From an uncultured Pseudomonas sp. (lineage in GTDB: Bacteria; Pseudomonadota; Gammaproteobacteria; Pseudomonadales; Pseudomonadaceae): a DNA stretch of 64,000 bases. Position numbers and translations under genes: made by a program. A model generated the notes under the pieces. The model saw nothing but the letters and a program-made list of their open reading frames with translations. It did not search any database and had not been told where the DNA came from. Positions 30,463-39,271 of this stretch are shown here, piece after piece (the stretch's first letter is position 1; each line of letters opens with the position of its first letter). Location: the NCBI RefSeq assembly GCF_946885955.1, contig NZ_CAMPHI010000007.1:62001-126000 (forward strand). The letters are read 5' to 3'.

Positions 30463-32511
30463 TTAACCGGAGAAATTGAGCATGCGTTTGCGTTTGGTTG
30501 GCGCGCTGGTCAGTTCGTTCCCTTGCGCCTGCTCCAACACATCCCCGGCCTTGTCGCTATCCGCCGCACCTGGCAATACCGGCGGTTTGATCTTGATTCC
30601 CGAGCCTTTGCCCGCGGCCCCGCCGGCATTGATCTTGGCCATTGGGCCGCTGAGGGTGATGCCGCCGGGGTCGAGTTTGATAAAGCTGCCGCCGGCTTTG
30701 AGGGTCAGTTCGACGCCGGCTTCGATGACCATCTTTTGCCCGGCTTTGAGGTGGATCTCGCGGCCGGCCTTGGTCAGTTGCGCGGTACCGAGCTTGATGT
30801 GCTGGTTCTGCCCGACGGTGAGGTGGTCGTCGGGTTTGACTTCGACCTTGCGCTCGGCTTTGACGGTCAGGTGCTCTTCGGCGTGCAGTTCGGTGTAGCT
30901 GTTCTTTTCGACGGTGTCGTGGCGCTCGTGGCCGATGCGGATTTTCTGGTCGTGCTCGATGTTTTCGTCCCAGTCGCGCTCGGCGTGCAGGTAGATCTGT
31001 TCTTCGCCCTTTTTGTCTTCGATGCGCAGTTCGTTGTAGCCGCCACCGCCCGGGCTGCTGAGGGTTTTGAACAGGCTGCGGGTTTTGTTCGCCGGCAGGT
31101 CGTAGGGGACGACGTGTTCCTTGTGGTACAGGCAGCCGGTGACCAGGGGCTGGTCGGGATCGCCTTCGAGGAAGGTGACCAGTACTTCCATGCCGATGCG
31201 CGGGATGGCGATACCGCCGTAGTGGTCGCCGGCCCAGCTGTTGGCCACGCGCAGCCAGCAGCTGGTGGTGTCGTCGGCCTGGCCCTCGCGGTCCCAGAAG
31301 AACTGCACCTTGATCCGGCCATATTGGTCGCAGTGGATTTCTTCGCCGGCCGGTCCCGTGACTACCGCGCTTTGGCTACCGAGGACGCGCGGTTTGGGGT
31401 AGTCCAGCGGTGGGCGGTAGGGGATGTCCCAGGGCGTGGCGGTGAAGCGGTTGCGGTAGCCCTGCTGGAAGCCATCATTGGCTTCGGTATGGCTAGTCAC
31501 CGACTCTTCCAGCACTTGCGGTTGTTTGCCCTGGTGGATGACTTCGCGCAGCAGCCAGAGGTCGTTGCAGTCCGGGTGCGGGTGGTCGGAGAGTTCGAGG
31601 AAGTGGCCGCTGAGCAGTTTCGGTTGGTCGCCGCGGCCTTCGGCCAGGCGGTAGTCGGCGCGGTGGCGTTCGAGATTGCGCTGGCTCAGGTGTTTGCCGC
31701 GGCTACGCTCGGTGTAGCGGCCGGGGTAGTCGTAGTCTTCCAGGTCCGGTAGCGGTTTGGCTTCGGAGTCGCGCTCCGCTTTGAATGCGGTCTCCAGCAG
31801 CAGGCGCGGTTTTTCGAAATCGTAATCGCGGCGGGTGGTGCGGCTGGTGCGGGTTTCCAGGCGCACGGCGAAACGCTTGATCACCGGCTCATCGGCAGTC
31901 ATGCCGTTGTCTTGCAGGTAGGCGGTGGGCTGGCCGAGTTTGCCGAAGGCACTCTGGTCATCACCGAAGATCAGCACATGGCCTTGCCGGCTATGACTGA
32001 AGTGGTAATGGATGCCCTCCTCGCTGCAGAGGCGCTGGATAAAGTGCAGATCCGATTCGTCGTATTGCACGCAGTAATCGCGCTCGGGATAGACCGTGGG
32101 GCCGAGCAGAAATTGGTAGGCGTTGGCCTGAATGCCGTGTTCCTCCAGCACCTGGGCGACTATCTGCGGAACCGTAAGATGCTGGAAAATGCGCTGGTTG
32201 GTACGACAGCCGAGGTAACTGAGCTGCGGCACGATGGACAGGCTGTAGCGGGTCAGGCGCTTGCCGGACTCGCCCTGGGCGACGCGATAGATGATGCCGT
32301 GAATCCCCAGGCCGTCCGGGGTAAAGGCGAGAAAGGCCGGCCGGTGCAGCAGGCCTAGATAGTCCAGATCCGGGCGCTCGCTGATCAGCTCGACTTCGAA
32401 GCGATATGGCTGGCTGATGGTTTCGCGCCCGCTGAATTCGAGCACTTGCAGGTCGTGGTCGAGGCCTTCGATGGAAAGGCTGAAATGGGTTTGGTTGGCG
32501 GGGTTGAACAT
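30463..32511 (-). CDS. vgrG: Type VI secretion tip protein VgrG
   Basis: Spike protein of the T6SS, a trimer of gp27/gp5-like modules that carries effectors out of the cell. The 682-residue protein has the N-terminal 'HFSLSIEGLDHDLQVLEFSG', the OB-fold 'HCDQYGRIKVQFFWDREG' and 'ANSWAGDHYGGIAIPRIGMEV', the 'EGDPDQPLVTGCLYH' segment, and a C-terminal beta-helix of repeated hydrophobic strands. There is no enzymatic C-terminal extension. The ATG at 32511 follows GGAGA. No other T6SS core gene is present, so this is an orphan vgrG module that depends on an apparatus encoded elsewhere. Confidence 0.95.
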   Translation of the reverse strand: MFNPANQTHFSLSIEGLDHDLQVLEFSGRETISQPYRFEVELISERPDLDYLGLLHRPAFLAFTPDGLGIHGIIYRVAQGESGKRLTRYSLSIVPQLSYLGCRTNQRIFQHLTVPQIVAQVLEEHGIQANAYQFLLGPTVYPERDYCVQYDESDLHFIQRLCSEEGIHYHFSHSRQGHVLIFGDDQSAFGKLGQPTAYLQDNGMTADEPVIKRFAVRLETRTSRTTRRDYDFEKPRLLLETAFKAERDSEAKPLPDLEDYDYPGRYTERSRGKHLSQRNLERHRADYRLAEGRGDQPKLLSGHFLELSDHPHPDCNDLWLLREVIHQGKQPQVLEESVTSHTEANDGFQQGYRNRFTATPWDIPYRPPLDYPKPRVLGSQSAVVTGPAGEEIHCDQYGRIKVQFFWDREGQADDTTSCWLRVANSWAGDHYGGIAIPRIGMEVLVTFLEGDPDQPLVTGCLYHKEHVVPYDLPANKTRSLFKTLSSPGGGGYNELRIEDKKGEEQIYLHAERDWDENIEHDQKIRIGHERHDTVEKNSYTELHAEEHLTVKAERKVEVKPDDHLTVGQNQHIKLGTAQLTKAGREIHLKAGQKMVIEAGVELTLKAGGSFIKLDPGGITLSGPMAKINAGGAAGKGSGIKIKPPVLPGAADSDKAGDVLEQAQGNELTSAPTKRKRMLNFSG

Positions 32512-32880
32512 CCGATGTTCTCCGGTTGCGCTATAGGCGGCGGACAAACGCGAACCTTGCAATAAAGCCCTCTGCCGGTGCAACTGAAACGCACGGTTTT
32601 AGCGTTTGGGTTCGCAATAAAAACAGGACTGCGCAACAACTTGCGCAATTATTCGGTTCTTAGTTGGGAGTTTCGGCGTACCGCGGCCTGTTCTGCACAC
32701 AAGGGCGCATGACCGGGTCTTCGTGAGAGTCAGAGCTGTGCCGTTCATGCCCCATGAAATCCTGCAATTAAACTCACATCCCGGCGACGACCAAGCCGCA
32801 GGCAAAAATGATATGAGCCAACTCGCGACGCGCCGGCAAGGGATTGTTCACCCCCGCCGGAATCGCCTGCCACTTAATCT
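32512..32880. other. 369-bp intergenic region upstream of vgrG
   Basis: Lies between the argA stop and the vgrG start, both on the minus strand, so it must hold the vgrG promoter. I found no sigma-54 site. It contains a perfect dyad TGCGCAA-CAAC-TTGCGCA at 32630-32647, about 120 bp upstream of vgrG, which could be an operator. No gene is apparent. Confidence 0.55.
32630..32647. promoter_or_regulatory. 7+7-bp dyad upstream of vgrG, possible operator
   Basis: TGCGCAA and TTGCGCA are perfect inverted copies separated by CAAC. Placement in the only promoter-bearing gap before the vgrG module makes it a candidate regulator site; no specific regulator is assigned. Confidence 0.35.
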
Positions 32881-34179
32881 TTACAGCGCCTTCTCGAACA
32901 CCTTGGAGTTGCGCTGGAAGTTGTACAACGAGGCGCGCGCCGCCGGCAGGCGGTCGACGCTGCTCGGCACGAAACCGCGCTCGCGAAACCAGTGGGCGGT
33001 ACGGGTGGTGAGCACGAACAGGGTCTTCAGGCCCTGGGCGCGTGCGCGATCTTCGATGCGCTCGAGCAATTCGTCGCCGCGCCCACCGTGGCGGTAGGCC
33101 GGGTTGACCGCCAGACAGGCCAGTTCGCCGAAGTCCGAATCGGCGATCTGATAGAGCGCCGCGCAGGCGATGATCATGCCGTCGCGCTCGACGATACTGA
33201 ATTGACCAATCTCGCGCTCCAGCACTTCGCGCGAGCGGCGTACCAGAATGCCCTGCTCCTCCAGCGGACTGATCAGTTCGATCAGACCGCCGACATCGCC
33301 GATATTCGCCTCGCGCAGGGATTCGAACTGCTCCTGGTCGACCAGGGTGCCGCCGCCGTCGCGGGTGAACAGCTCGGTCAACAGAGACCCGTCATCGGTA
33401 TAACTGACGATATGCGCGCGCTTGACCCCGCCGCGGCAGGCCTGTGCGGCGGCATCGAGCAGTTCCGCCTGGTAGCTGCTGCCGAGCCGCGCCAGATATG
33501 CCGGCACCTGCTGCGGACGCAGCTCGCGCACCAGTTTGCCATCCTCGTCGAGCAGACCGCGCTCCGCGCTGAACAGCAACAGCTTGTCGGCGCCCAGGTC
33601 GATCGCGGCGCGGGTGGCAACATCTTCGCAGGCCAGGTTGAAGATCTCCCCGGTTGGCGAGTAACCCAACGACGACAACAGGACGATGCTGCGCTCGTCG
33701 AGCAGACGGCCGATGCCCTTGCGGTCGACCCGCCGCACCTCGCCGGTATGGTGATAGTCGACGCCGTCGACCACGCCAATCGGCCGTGCGGTGACCAGAT
33801 TGCCGCTGGCCACGCGCAAGCGCGAGCCCTGCATCGGCGAGGCGGCCATGTCCATCGACAGGCGCGCTTCGATGGCGATACGCAACTGGCCGACAGCGTC
33901 GATCACGCACTCCAGGGTCGGCCCGTCGGTCACTCGCAGGTCGCGATAGAAATGCGGCGTCAGCCCGCGCGCAGCCAGGCGTGCTTCGATCTGTGGGCGC
34001 GAGCCGTGCACCAGCACCAGACGCACGCCGAGGCTATGCAGCAGCACCAGATCGTGAACGATATTGCCGAAATTCGGATGGGCGACGCCCTCGCCCGGCA
34101 ACATCACCACGAAGGTGCAGTCACGGTGGGCATTGATATAGGGGGACGCGTGGCGAAGCCAATTGACGTAGTCGTGCAT
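32881..34179 (-). CDS. argA: N-acetylglutamate synthase
   Basis: First step of arginine biosynthesis: acetylates glutamate with acetyl-CoA, feedback-inhibited by arginine. The 432-residue protein, the family's usual length, has an N-terminal amino-acid-kinase-like domain ('LGVRLVLVHGSRPQIEARLA', 'LSSLGYSPTGEIFNL') and a C-terminal GNAT domain ('ELACLAVNPAYRHGGRGDEL'). The ATG at 34179 gives MHDYVNWLRHASPYIN; the upstream extension to 34227 has no support. It is followed by the vgrG island and preceded by argE on the same strand. Confidence 0.95.
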   Translation of the reverse strand: MHDYVNWLRHASPYINAHRDCTFVVMLPGEGVAHPNFGNIVHDLVLLHSLGVRLVLVHGSRPQIEARLAARGLTPHFYRDLRVTDGPTLECVIDAVGQLRIAIEARLSMDMAASPMQGSRLRVASGNLVTARPIGVVDGVDYHHTGEVRRVDRKGIGRLLDERSIVLLSSLGYSPTGEIFNLACEDVATRAAIDLGADKLLLFSAERGLLDEDGKLVRELRPQQVPAYLARLGSSYQAELLDAAAQACRGGVKRAHIVSYTDDGSLLTELFTRDGGGTLVDQEQFESLREANIGDVGGLIELISPLEEQGILVRRSREVLEREIGQFSIVERDGMIIACAALYQIADSDFGELACLAVNPAYRHGGRGDELLERIEDRARAQGLKTLFVLTTRTAHWFRERGFVPSSVDRLPAARASLYNFQRNSKVFEKAL

Positions 34180-34305
34180 GTAAAAACAACCTGTGAGTCG
34201 TGTGCAGCGCATGAATTGGGCGCCCAAGAGCGCCAGACGAACAGCCGATAGCAGCGGTGTTATCGTCGCAGTTGAAACAGCTTCACGCGCGCGTTCCTCC
34301 GAGGT

Positions 34306-35481
34306 TCACAGGCCGACAGTCACCGAAGGGGTGTCGACCGGGTTCAGGCAATAGTGCCCAATCAATTCACGTAGCAGACGCAGGGTCGGCTCGATACGTG
34401 ACATTTCCAGATATTCGCCGGGCTGGTGGGCGCAATCTATATCGCCGGGGCCGAGCACCAGGGTATCGCAGCCAAGCTGCTGAAGATAAGGCGCTTCGGT
34501 GGCAAATGCCACTGAAGCCGCGGCATGCCCGGTCAAACGTTCGGCGATGCGCACCAGTTCGCTGTCCGCACCCTGCTCGAATGGCGGCACGCTGGGAAAC
34601 AACGGGGCGAAGTCGATCTGCACCTGATGGCGCTCGGCCAACGGCTGCAGCTTTTGCCGGATCGCCGCCCTGAGCGCCTCCGGCTGCATACCCGGCAGCG
34701 GCCGCAAATCGAACTCCAGGGAACATTGCCCGCAGATGCGGTTGGGGTTGTCACCGCCATGAATACAGCCGAAGTTCAGCGTGGGTAACGGCATGGTGAA
34801 TTGCGGATTATTGAACTCGGCTTGCCATTGGCTGCGCAAACCCCGCAATTCGAGCATCACATCCTGCATCGCTTCCAGCGCGCTGTGACCCAATGCCGGG
34901 TCGGAGGAATGCCCGCTCTGGCCGAGGATATCGATGCGTTCCATCATGATCCCCTTGTGCAGGCGGATCGGTTTCAGGCCGGTCGGTTCGCCGATCACCG
35001 CGGCGCGCCCCAGGGGCTTGCCGGCAGCAGCCAGGGCGCGGGCGCCGGACATCGAGCTCTCCTCGTCGCAGGTCGCGAGGATCAGCAGTGGTTGCTGAAA
35101 GCGCCGACTCAGCAAGGGCTGCACGGCCTCGATCACCAGGGCGAAGAAGCCCTTCATGTCGCAACTGCCCAAGCCGACCCAACGGCCATCGACCTCGGTG
35201 AGCTTGAGCGGATCGCTCTGCCATAACGCCTCATCGAAAGGCACGGTGTCGCTGTGCCCGGCCAGCACCAGGCCGCCGGGGCCGGAGCCATAGCTGGCGA
35301 GCAGATTGAATTTGCCGGGGCTGACCTGCTGTATCTCGCAGGTGAAACCGAGGTCGCCGAGCCAGCTCGACAACAGATCGATCACGGCACGGTTGGACTG
35401 ATCCAAAGACGCCTGGGTACAGCTCACCGAAGGCGCGGCGATCAGCGCGGCAAACTGTTCTTGGAAGGAGGGCAAAGGCAT
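34306..35481 (-). CDS. argE: Acetylornithine deacetylase
   Basis: M20-family zinc hydrolase that removes the acetyl group from N-acetylornithine in arginine synthesis. The 391-residue protein shows metal-site motifs 'LVLAGHSDTVPFDE' (His, Asp), 'GSCDMKGFFALVIEA', the catalytic Glu pair in 'TCDEESSMSGARAL' and 'VIGEPTGLKPIRLHKG'. Start MPLPSFQEQFAALI is family-like. Many pseudomonads use ArgJ for recycling, so ArgE and relatives may have a different or redundant role; the assignment rests on motifs and the argA neighbourhood. Confidence 0.9.
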   Translation of the reverse strand: MPLPSFQEQFAALIAAPSVSCTQASLDQSNRAVIDLLSSWLGDLGFTCEIQQVSPGKFNLLASYGSGPGGLVLAGHSDTVPFDEALWQSDPLKLTEVDGRWVGLGSCDMKGFFALVIEAVQPLLSRRFQQPLLILATCDEESSMSGARALAAAGKPLGRAAVIGEPTGLKPIRLHKGIMMERIDILGQSGHSSDPALGHSALEAMQDVMLELRGLRSQWQAEFNNPQFTMPLPTLNFGCIHGGDNPNRICGQCSLEFDLRPLPGMQPEALRAAIRQKLQPLAERHQVQIDFAPLFPSVPPFEQGADSELVRIAERLTGHAAASVAFATEAPYLQQLGCDTLVLGPGDIDCAHQPGEYLEMSRIEPTLRLLRELIGHYCLNPVDTPSVTVGL

Positions 35482-35553
35482 CTGTGGTCTCCGCTGGCGA
35501 GGCCCATGATAGGGCCAACGCCGTGGCGGAGGGAACCGCAGTGCGGGGCTAAC

Positions 35554-36816
35554 TCAGAGGAAAATGCCGCGCAGGATAAAGAAGAACACGATCGCCAGCA
35601 GCGCGCCCACCGGCAGGGTGATCAGCCAGGACATGAAGATCTTGCCGATCACGCCCAGGTTCAACGCACCTATACCGCGAGCCAGGCCGATGCCCAATAC
35701 CGCGCCCACCAGGGTGTGGGTAGTAGATACCGGCAGGCCGATGGCCGAGGCACCGACCACCGTGGTGGCGGTGGCCAGCTCGGCGGCGAAACCACGGCTT
35801 GGGGTCAGCTCGGTGATCTGCTTGCCGATGGTCGCGATCACCTTGTACCCGTAGGTGGCCAGACCGATGACGATGCCCACCGCGCCGAGCAGCAGCACCC
35901 AGCTCGGCAGTGCGGCCTTGGCGCCGACGGCCTCGCCACCGGACTGGATCACCCCGACGATGGCCGCCAACGGGCCGACGGCATTGGCTACGTCGTTGGA
36001 GCCATGGGCGAAGGCCATCGAGCAGGCGGTGAAAATCATCAGCACAGCGAAGACTTTCTCCACGCTGGCGTAGTGGAAAGCCTTATCCGCTTCGATATCG
36101 ACCTTGATCCGGCTGAGCAGAGCGATGCCCAACAGCATAATCAGCGCGCCGACGCCCAACGCGAGAAAGAAACCTTCGGTGCCGGAGAGATTCAGGCCGA
36201 TATGCTTGAGGCCCTTGGTTACGGTCAGGACGCTGACCATGAAACCGGTGGCGAACATATACAGCGGCACGAAGCGCTTGGCGTTGAGGAACGGCTGATC
36301 GGTATCGATGATCAACTTCTGCACACTGATAAACAGGCCGAAAGCAACGAACCCGGAGAGCAGCGGCGAGATCACCCAGCTGGCGACGATAGGGCCGACG
36401 CCGGCCCAATGCACCGAATCAACGGACACACCGACCGCGGCGAAACCGATGATCGCACCGACGATCGAGTGGGTGGTGGAGACAGGCCAGCCCTTGATCG
36501 AGGCGATCGCCAGCCAGGTGCCTGCCGCCAGCAGCGCCGACATCATGCCCAACACCATCAGATCGGGGCTGATCGCTGAGGCGTCGACGATGCCGCTTTT
36601 GATCGTCTCGGTTACCTGGCCACCAGCCAGGTAGGCACCGGCGAACTCGAACACCATGGCGACCATGATCGCCTGTTTGATGGTCAATGCATGGGAACCC
36701 ACCGAGGTGCCCATGGCATTCGCCACATCATTGGCACCCACGCCCCAGGCCATGAAAAAACCGAAGAGGCAGGCGAGCAGCAGAAGTACGAAGCCGTAGT
36801 CCGCAATCAAAGACAT
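35554..36816 (-). CDS. Pit-family inorganic phosphate transporter
   Basis: Low-affinity phosphate (metal-phosphate) symporter in the inner membrane. The 420-residue protein has two inverted PiT signatures, 'GANDVANAMGTSVGSHAL' near residue 27 and 'GSNDVANAVGPLAAIVG' in the second half, plus about ten hydrophobic helices and the repeated 'PVSTTHSIVGAIIG'/'PVSTTHTLVGAVLG' motifs. It lies 39 bp after its DUF47 partner on the same strand, the usual pairing. Confidence 0.93.
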   Translation of the reverse strand: MSLIADYGFVLLLLACLFGFFMAWGVGANDVANAMGTSVGSHALTIKQAIMVAMVFEFAGAYLAGGQVTETIKSGIVDASAISPDLMVLGMMSALLAAGTWLAIASIKGWPVSTTHSIVGAIIGFAAVGVSVDSVHWAGVGPIVASWVISPLLSGFVAFGLFISVQKLIIDTDQPFLNAKRFVPLYMFATGFMVSVLTVTKGLKHIGLNLSGTEGFFLALGVGALIMLLGIALLSRIKVDIEADKAFHYASVEKVFAVLMIFTACSMAFAHGSNDVANAVGPLAAIVGVIQSGGEAVGAKAALPSWVLLLGAVGIVIGLATYGYKVIATIGKQITELTPSRGFAAELATATTVVGASAIGLPVSTTHTLVGAVLGIGLARGIGALNLGVIGKIFMSWLITLPVGALLAIVFFFILRGIFL

Positions 36817-36855
36817 AAGTTATTAATCCGTAGATTCCAGAAAGAACACTGGCGC

Positions 36856-37533
36856 TTAGCGCGCCAGCAGTTGCTCCAGTCGGTTACCGACGCGCTCGGC
36901 GCGATCGGCTACATCACCAATCCACTCGATGATCTTGTAGAGGAACATCACGTCGACCGCCGGAAGGTCCTTTTCCAGTTTGAACAGCGCCCGACGCACG
37001 TCGATCTGCATGACGTCGGTATCGCGTTCGATTTGCTCCAATTCTTCGACCATGGACTCGACCAGCGCCGCTTCGCGCCCGCCGAAGCCGGTTTCCAGCA
37101 ATTCGTCCAGTTCGTTCATCGCCTTCAGCGCCTGCGCGCTGGCCTCCACGGTGCGCTGCACGAAGGCGCGCATCAACGGTTGCAACGCCAGCGGAATGGC
37201 CATCTCGCGGCCGAGCATCAAGCCGGAGATGTCCTTGGCGCGGTTGGCCACTTTGTCCTGTACACTCAGCAGCTCAAGCAGGTCCGAACGCGGTACCGGC
37301 AGAAACAGGCTCTTGGGCAGGTGCAAGCGCACGCTCTTCTTGAGCTTGTCGGCCTCATCCTCCAGCCGCGCCATGTCCTGTTGCACCTGTTCCGCTTTAG
37401 CCCAATCCTCGGCCATCACGGCTTCGAAGAATGGCAGCAGATTTGCTGCACATTCGTGGGCTTTGGCGAAGTGCTTCTGCATCGGCCCGATGGGTGAGCG
37501 ACCGAACAGGCTGGCGAATGGATTGATTGGCAT
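36856..37533 (-). CDS. DUF47/PhoU-like partner of the phosphate transporter
   Basis: A 225-residue, all-helical soluble protein of the TIGR00153/DUF47 family, distantly related to PhoU. Typical are the N-terminal 'PFASLFGRSPIGPMQKH' and a series of heptad-like charged helices with 'EDEADKLKKSVRLHL'. The family almost always precedes a Pit transporter gene, as here, and is thought to regulate it. First gene of the two-gene operon; divergent from the CYTH/CHAD gene 112 bp away. Confidence 0.9.
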   Translation of the reverse strand: MPINPFASLFGRSPIGPMQKHFAKAHECAANLLPFFEAVMAEDWAKAEQVQQDMARLEDEADKLKKSVRLHLPKSLFLPVPRSDLLELLSVQDKVANRAKDISGLMLGREMAIPLALQPLMRAFVQRTVEASAQALKAMNELDELLETGFGGREAALVESMVEELEQIERDTDVMQIDVRRALFKLEKDLPAVDVMFLYKIIEWIGDVADRAERVGNRLEQLLAR

Positions 37534-37645
37534 TAGGGTGAACCCCAGTTTTGAGAAGGCGCCAAGTATACGGTTCGCTCCCGCGACTCGCCACCTCAGG
37601 TAATCGGACTGTCACAACTTCATAGTAGGCGCTCGACTCATCATC

Positions 37646-39010
37646 ATGAACAAAGAAACCGAAATCAAATTGCGCGCCAGCCGCGAAACCCTGGCTGCCC
37701 TGCGCGATCATCCGCTACTGAAAAAACGCAACAAGAGCGGCTGGGAACAGCGCGACCTGTTCAACCAATATTTCGATACCCCCGCACGCGACCTGGCCAA
37801 TGCCAAGGTCGCCCTGCGCTTGCGCCGCGACGGCGATGCCATTATCCAGACCCTGAAAACCCGCGGACAAAGCGTCGCCGGCCTGTCCGAACGCAACGAG
37901 TGGGACTGGTACCTGGAAAGCGCCGAACTGGACCTGAGCAAGCTCGACGACAGCTGCTGGCCGGCGGCTTTGGCTGACCTCGACAAAAGCCTGTTGCAAC
38001 CGATCTTCACTACCGACTTCGTGCGCCAGCGCGCCGATATTGCCTGGGGCCGCGGCAAGGCCAAGGTGCAGATCGAAGCGGCCTTGGACCTGGGAAAAGT
38101 CACTGCCGGCGAGGGCGAAGAAGAAATCTGCGAGCTGGAGCTGGAACTGCGCCAGGGCGAACCCGACGCCTTGCTGGAACTGGCCGCCGAGCTCGCCGCC
38201 GACCTGCCGCTTATGCCCTGCGACATCAGCAAGGCCGAGCGCGGTTATCGCCTGTTTGATTCAGGCAGCTACAGCCTCAGCCTGCCCGCGCCGCAGCTCA
38301 GCGCCGAATTGAGCCTGGACGACAGCGTCGCCGCCCTGGCCTGGCACCTGCTCGGCAGCAGTCAGCGCCTGGCCGAACAGTACCGTTTCAACGGCCATTG
38401 GCGCTTGCTCGGCGATTGGCTGGAACAGCTTATCGGCCTGCGCGCATTGCTCGCCAGCCTCGGCCAGGCAGCACCGCGCAGCAGCAGTAGCGAACTGCGT
38501 CAGAACCTCGATGCGCTGCTGAGCGACTGGCGCCCGCGACTGCAAGCCGGCCAGCTCGACGACGCCGTACGCAAGGCCGCACCGGCGCGATTCGCCGCCG
38601 AACTGCAGGGCACTCGCTGGGGTCGGTTCTCCCTGAACAGTTCGCGCTGGCTGCTCGCTCGTGGCTGGACCGCCGCGCGCAACAACCGCGGCAATCGCCA
38701 GGGCGCAGCGCCTTTGGGCAACTGGTTGCCGACCCTGATTGCCGAAGAAGGCAAGGAGCTGCAACTCAAGCGCTACCATCAACAACCGGAAGACCTCGCC
38801 GAGCAGTTGCCGCGTATCGAACGCCTGCTGGTCTGGCTGCGTCTGGCGCGCAGCACCCTGGAGGTGCCGGAGGTCGACCGCCTGTATGGCGAGCTGAGCA
38901 AGTTGAGCGAGTTGGCGCAGCAGGCCATCGATCCCGAGATATTGGCCGCGCGGCAAGCCCAGGCCCATACTGTGGCATCGCTAAAAGCCTGGCGCGCACT
39001 GGTGAAGTAA
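37646..39010 (+). CDS. CYTH-CHAD domain protein
   Basis: A 454-residue protein. The N-terminal CYTH triphosphate-tunnel domain begins 'NKETEIKLRASRETLAAL', with the ExExK signature as ETEIKLR, and continues through alternating charged strands ('LRRDGDAIIQTLKTRG', 'EICELELELRQGE'). The C-terminal ~230 residues are helical and Arg/Leu-rich like a CHAD domain, which binds polyphosphate. Likely an inorganic triphosphatase (YgiF-like). The neighbouring Pit/DUF47 genes make a phosphate/polyphosphate theme plausible. A MITE follows 8 bp after the stop. Confidence 0.85.
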   Translation: MNKETEIKLRASRETLAALRDHPLLKKRNKSGWEQRDLFNQYFDTPARDLANAKVALRLRRDGDAIIQTLKTRGQSVAGLSERNEWDWYLESAELDLSKLDDSCWPAALADLDKSLLQPIFTTDFVRQRADIAWGRGKAKVQIEAALDLGKVTAGEGEEEICELELELRQGEPDALLELAAELAADLPLMPCDISKAERGYRLFDSGSYSLSLPAPQLSAELSLDDSVAALAWHLLGSSQRLAEQYRFNGHWRLLGDWLEQLIGLRALLASLGQAAPRSSSSELRQNLDALLSDWRPRLQAGQLDDAVRKAAPARFAAELQGTRWGRFSLNSSRWLLARGWTAARNNRGNRQGAAPLGNWLPTLIAEEGKELQLKRYHQQPEDLAEQLPRIERLLVWLRLARSTLEVPEVDRLYGELSKLSELAQQAIDPEILAARQAQAHTVASLKAWRALVK

Positions 39011-39018
39011 GCTGCAAG

Positions 39019-39186
39019 CTAGGAGCCTGTCGGACTTAACACTGCTCTACTGCGGAAAAGCCGGACTTGGCCATTTTTGCTGCTCTTTCTCGTTAAATAG
39101 CCAGCTATTCGCCTCGAAAGACCAACAAAACTGACTCAAGCCGAACTTTCCCTCGCTACGAACGGTCAAGTCCGACAGGCTCCTAG
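39019..39186. mobile_element. 168-bp MITE-like element with 19-bp perfect terminal inverted repeats
   Basis: CTAGGAGCCTGTCGGACTT at 39019-39037 is exactly inverted at 39168-39186. The 130-bp interior codes for nothing. Both ends carry CTAG. It sits between the CYTH/CHAD gene and the ATPase gene and has no transposase, so it would need one in trans. Confidence 0.8.
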
Positions 39187-39271
39187 TGTGGCGTTTATGC
39201 GTTGGCGCGCAATAGTCTTTGCGCCAGCGCTTTAAACTTGGCGTCTACTGCCCTGCCTGCTGAGGAGCCCC

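Noticed and set aside
32512..32880. Sigma-54 promoter for vgrG
   Set aside because: No TGGCAC-N5-TTGCW match on the minus strand in the gap.
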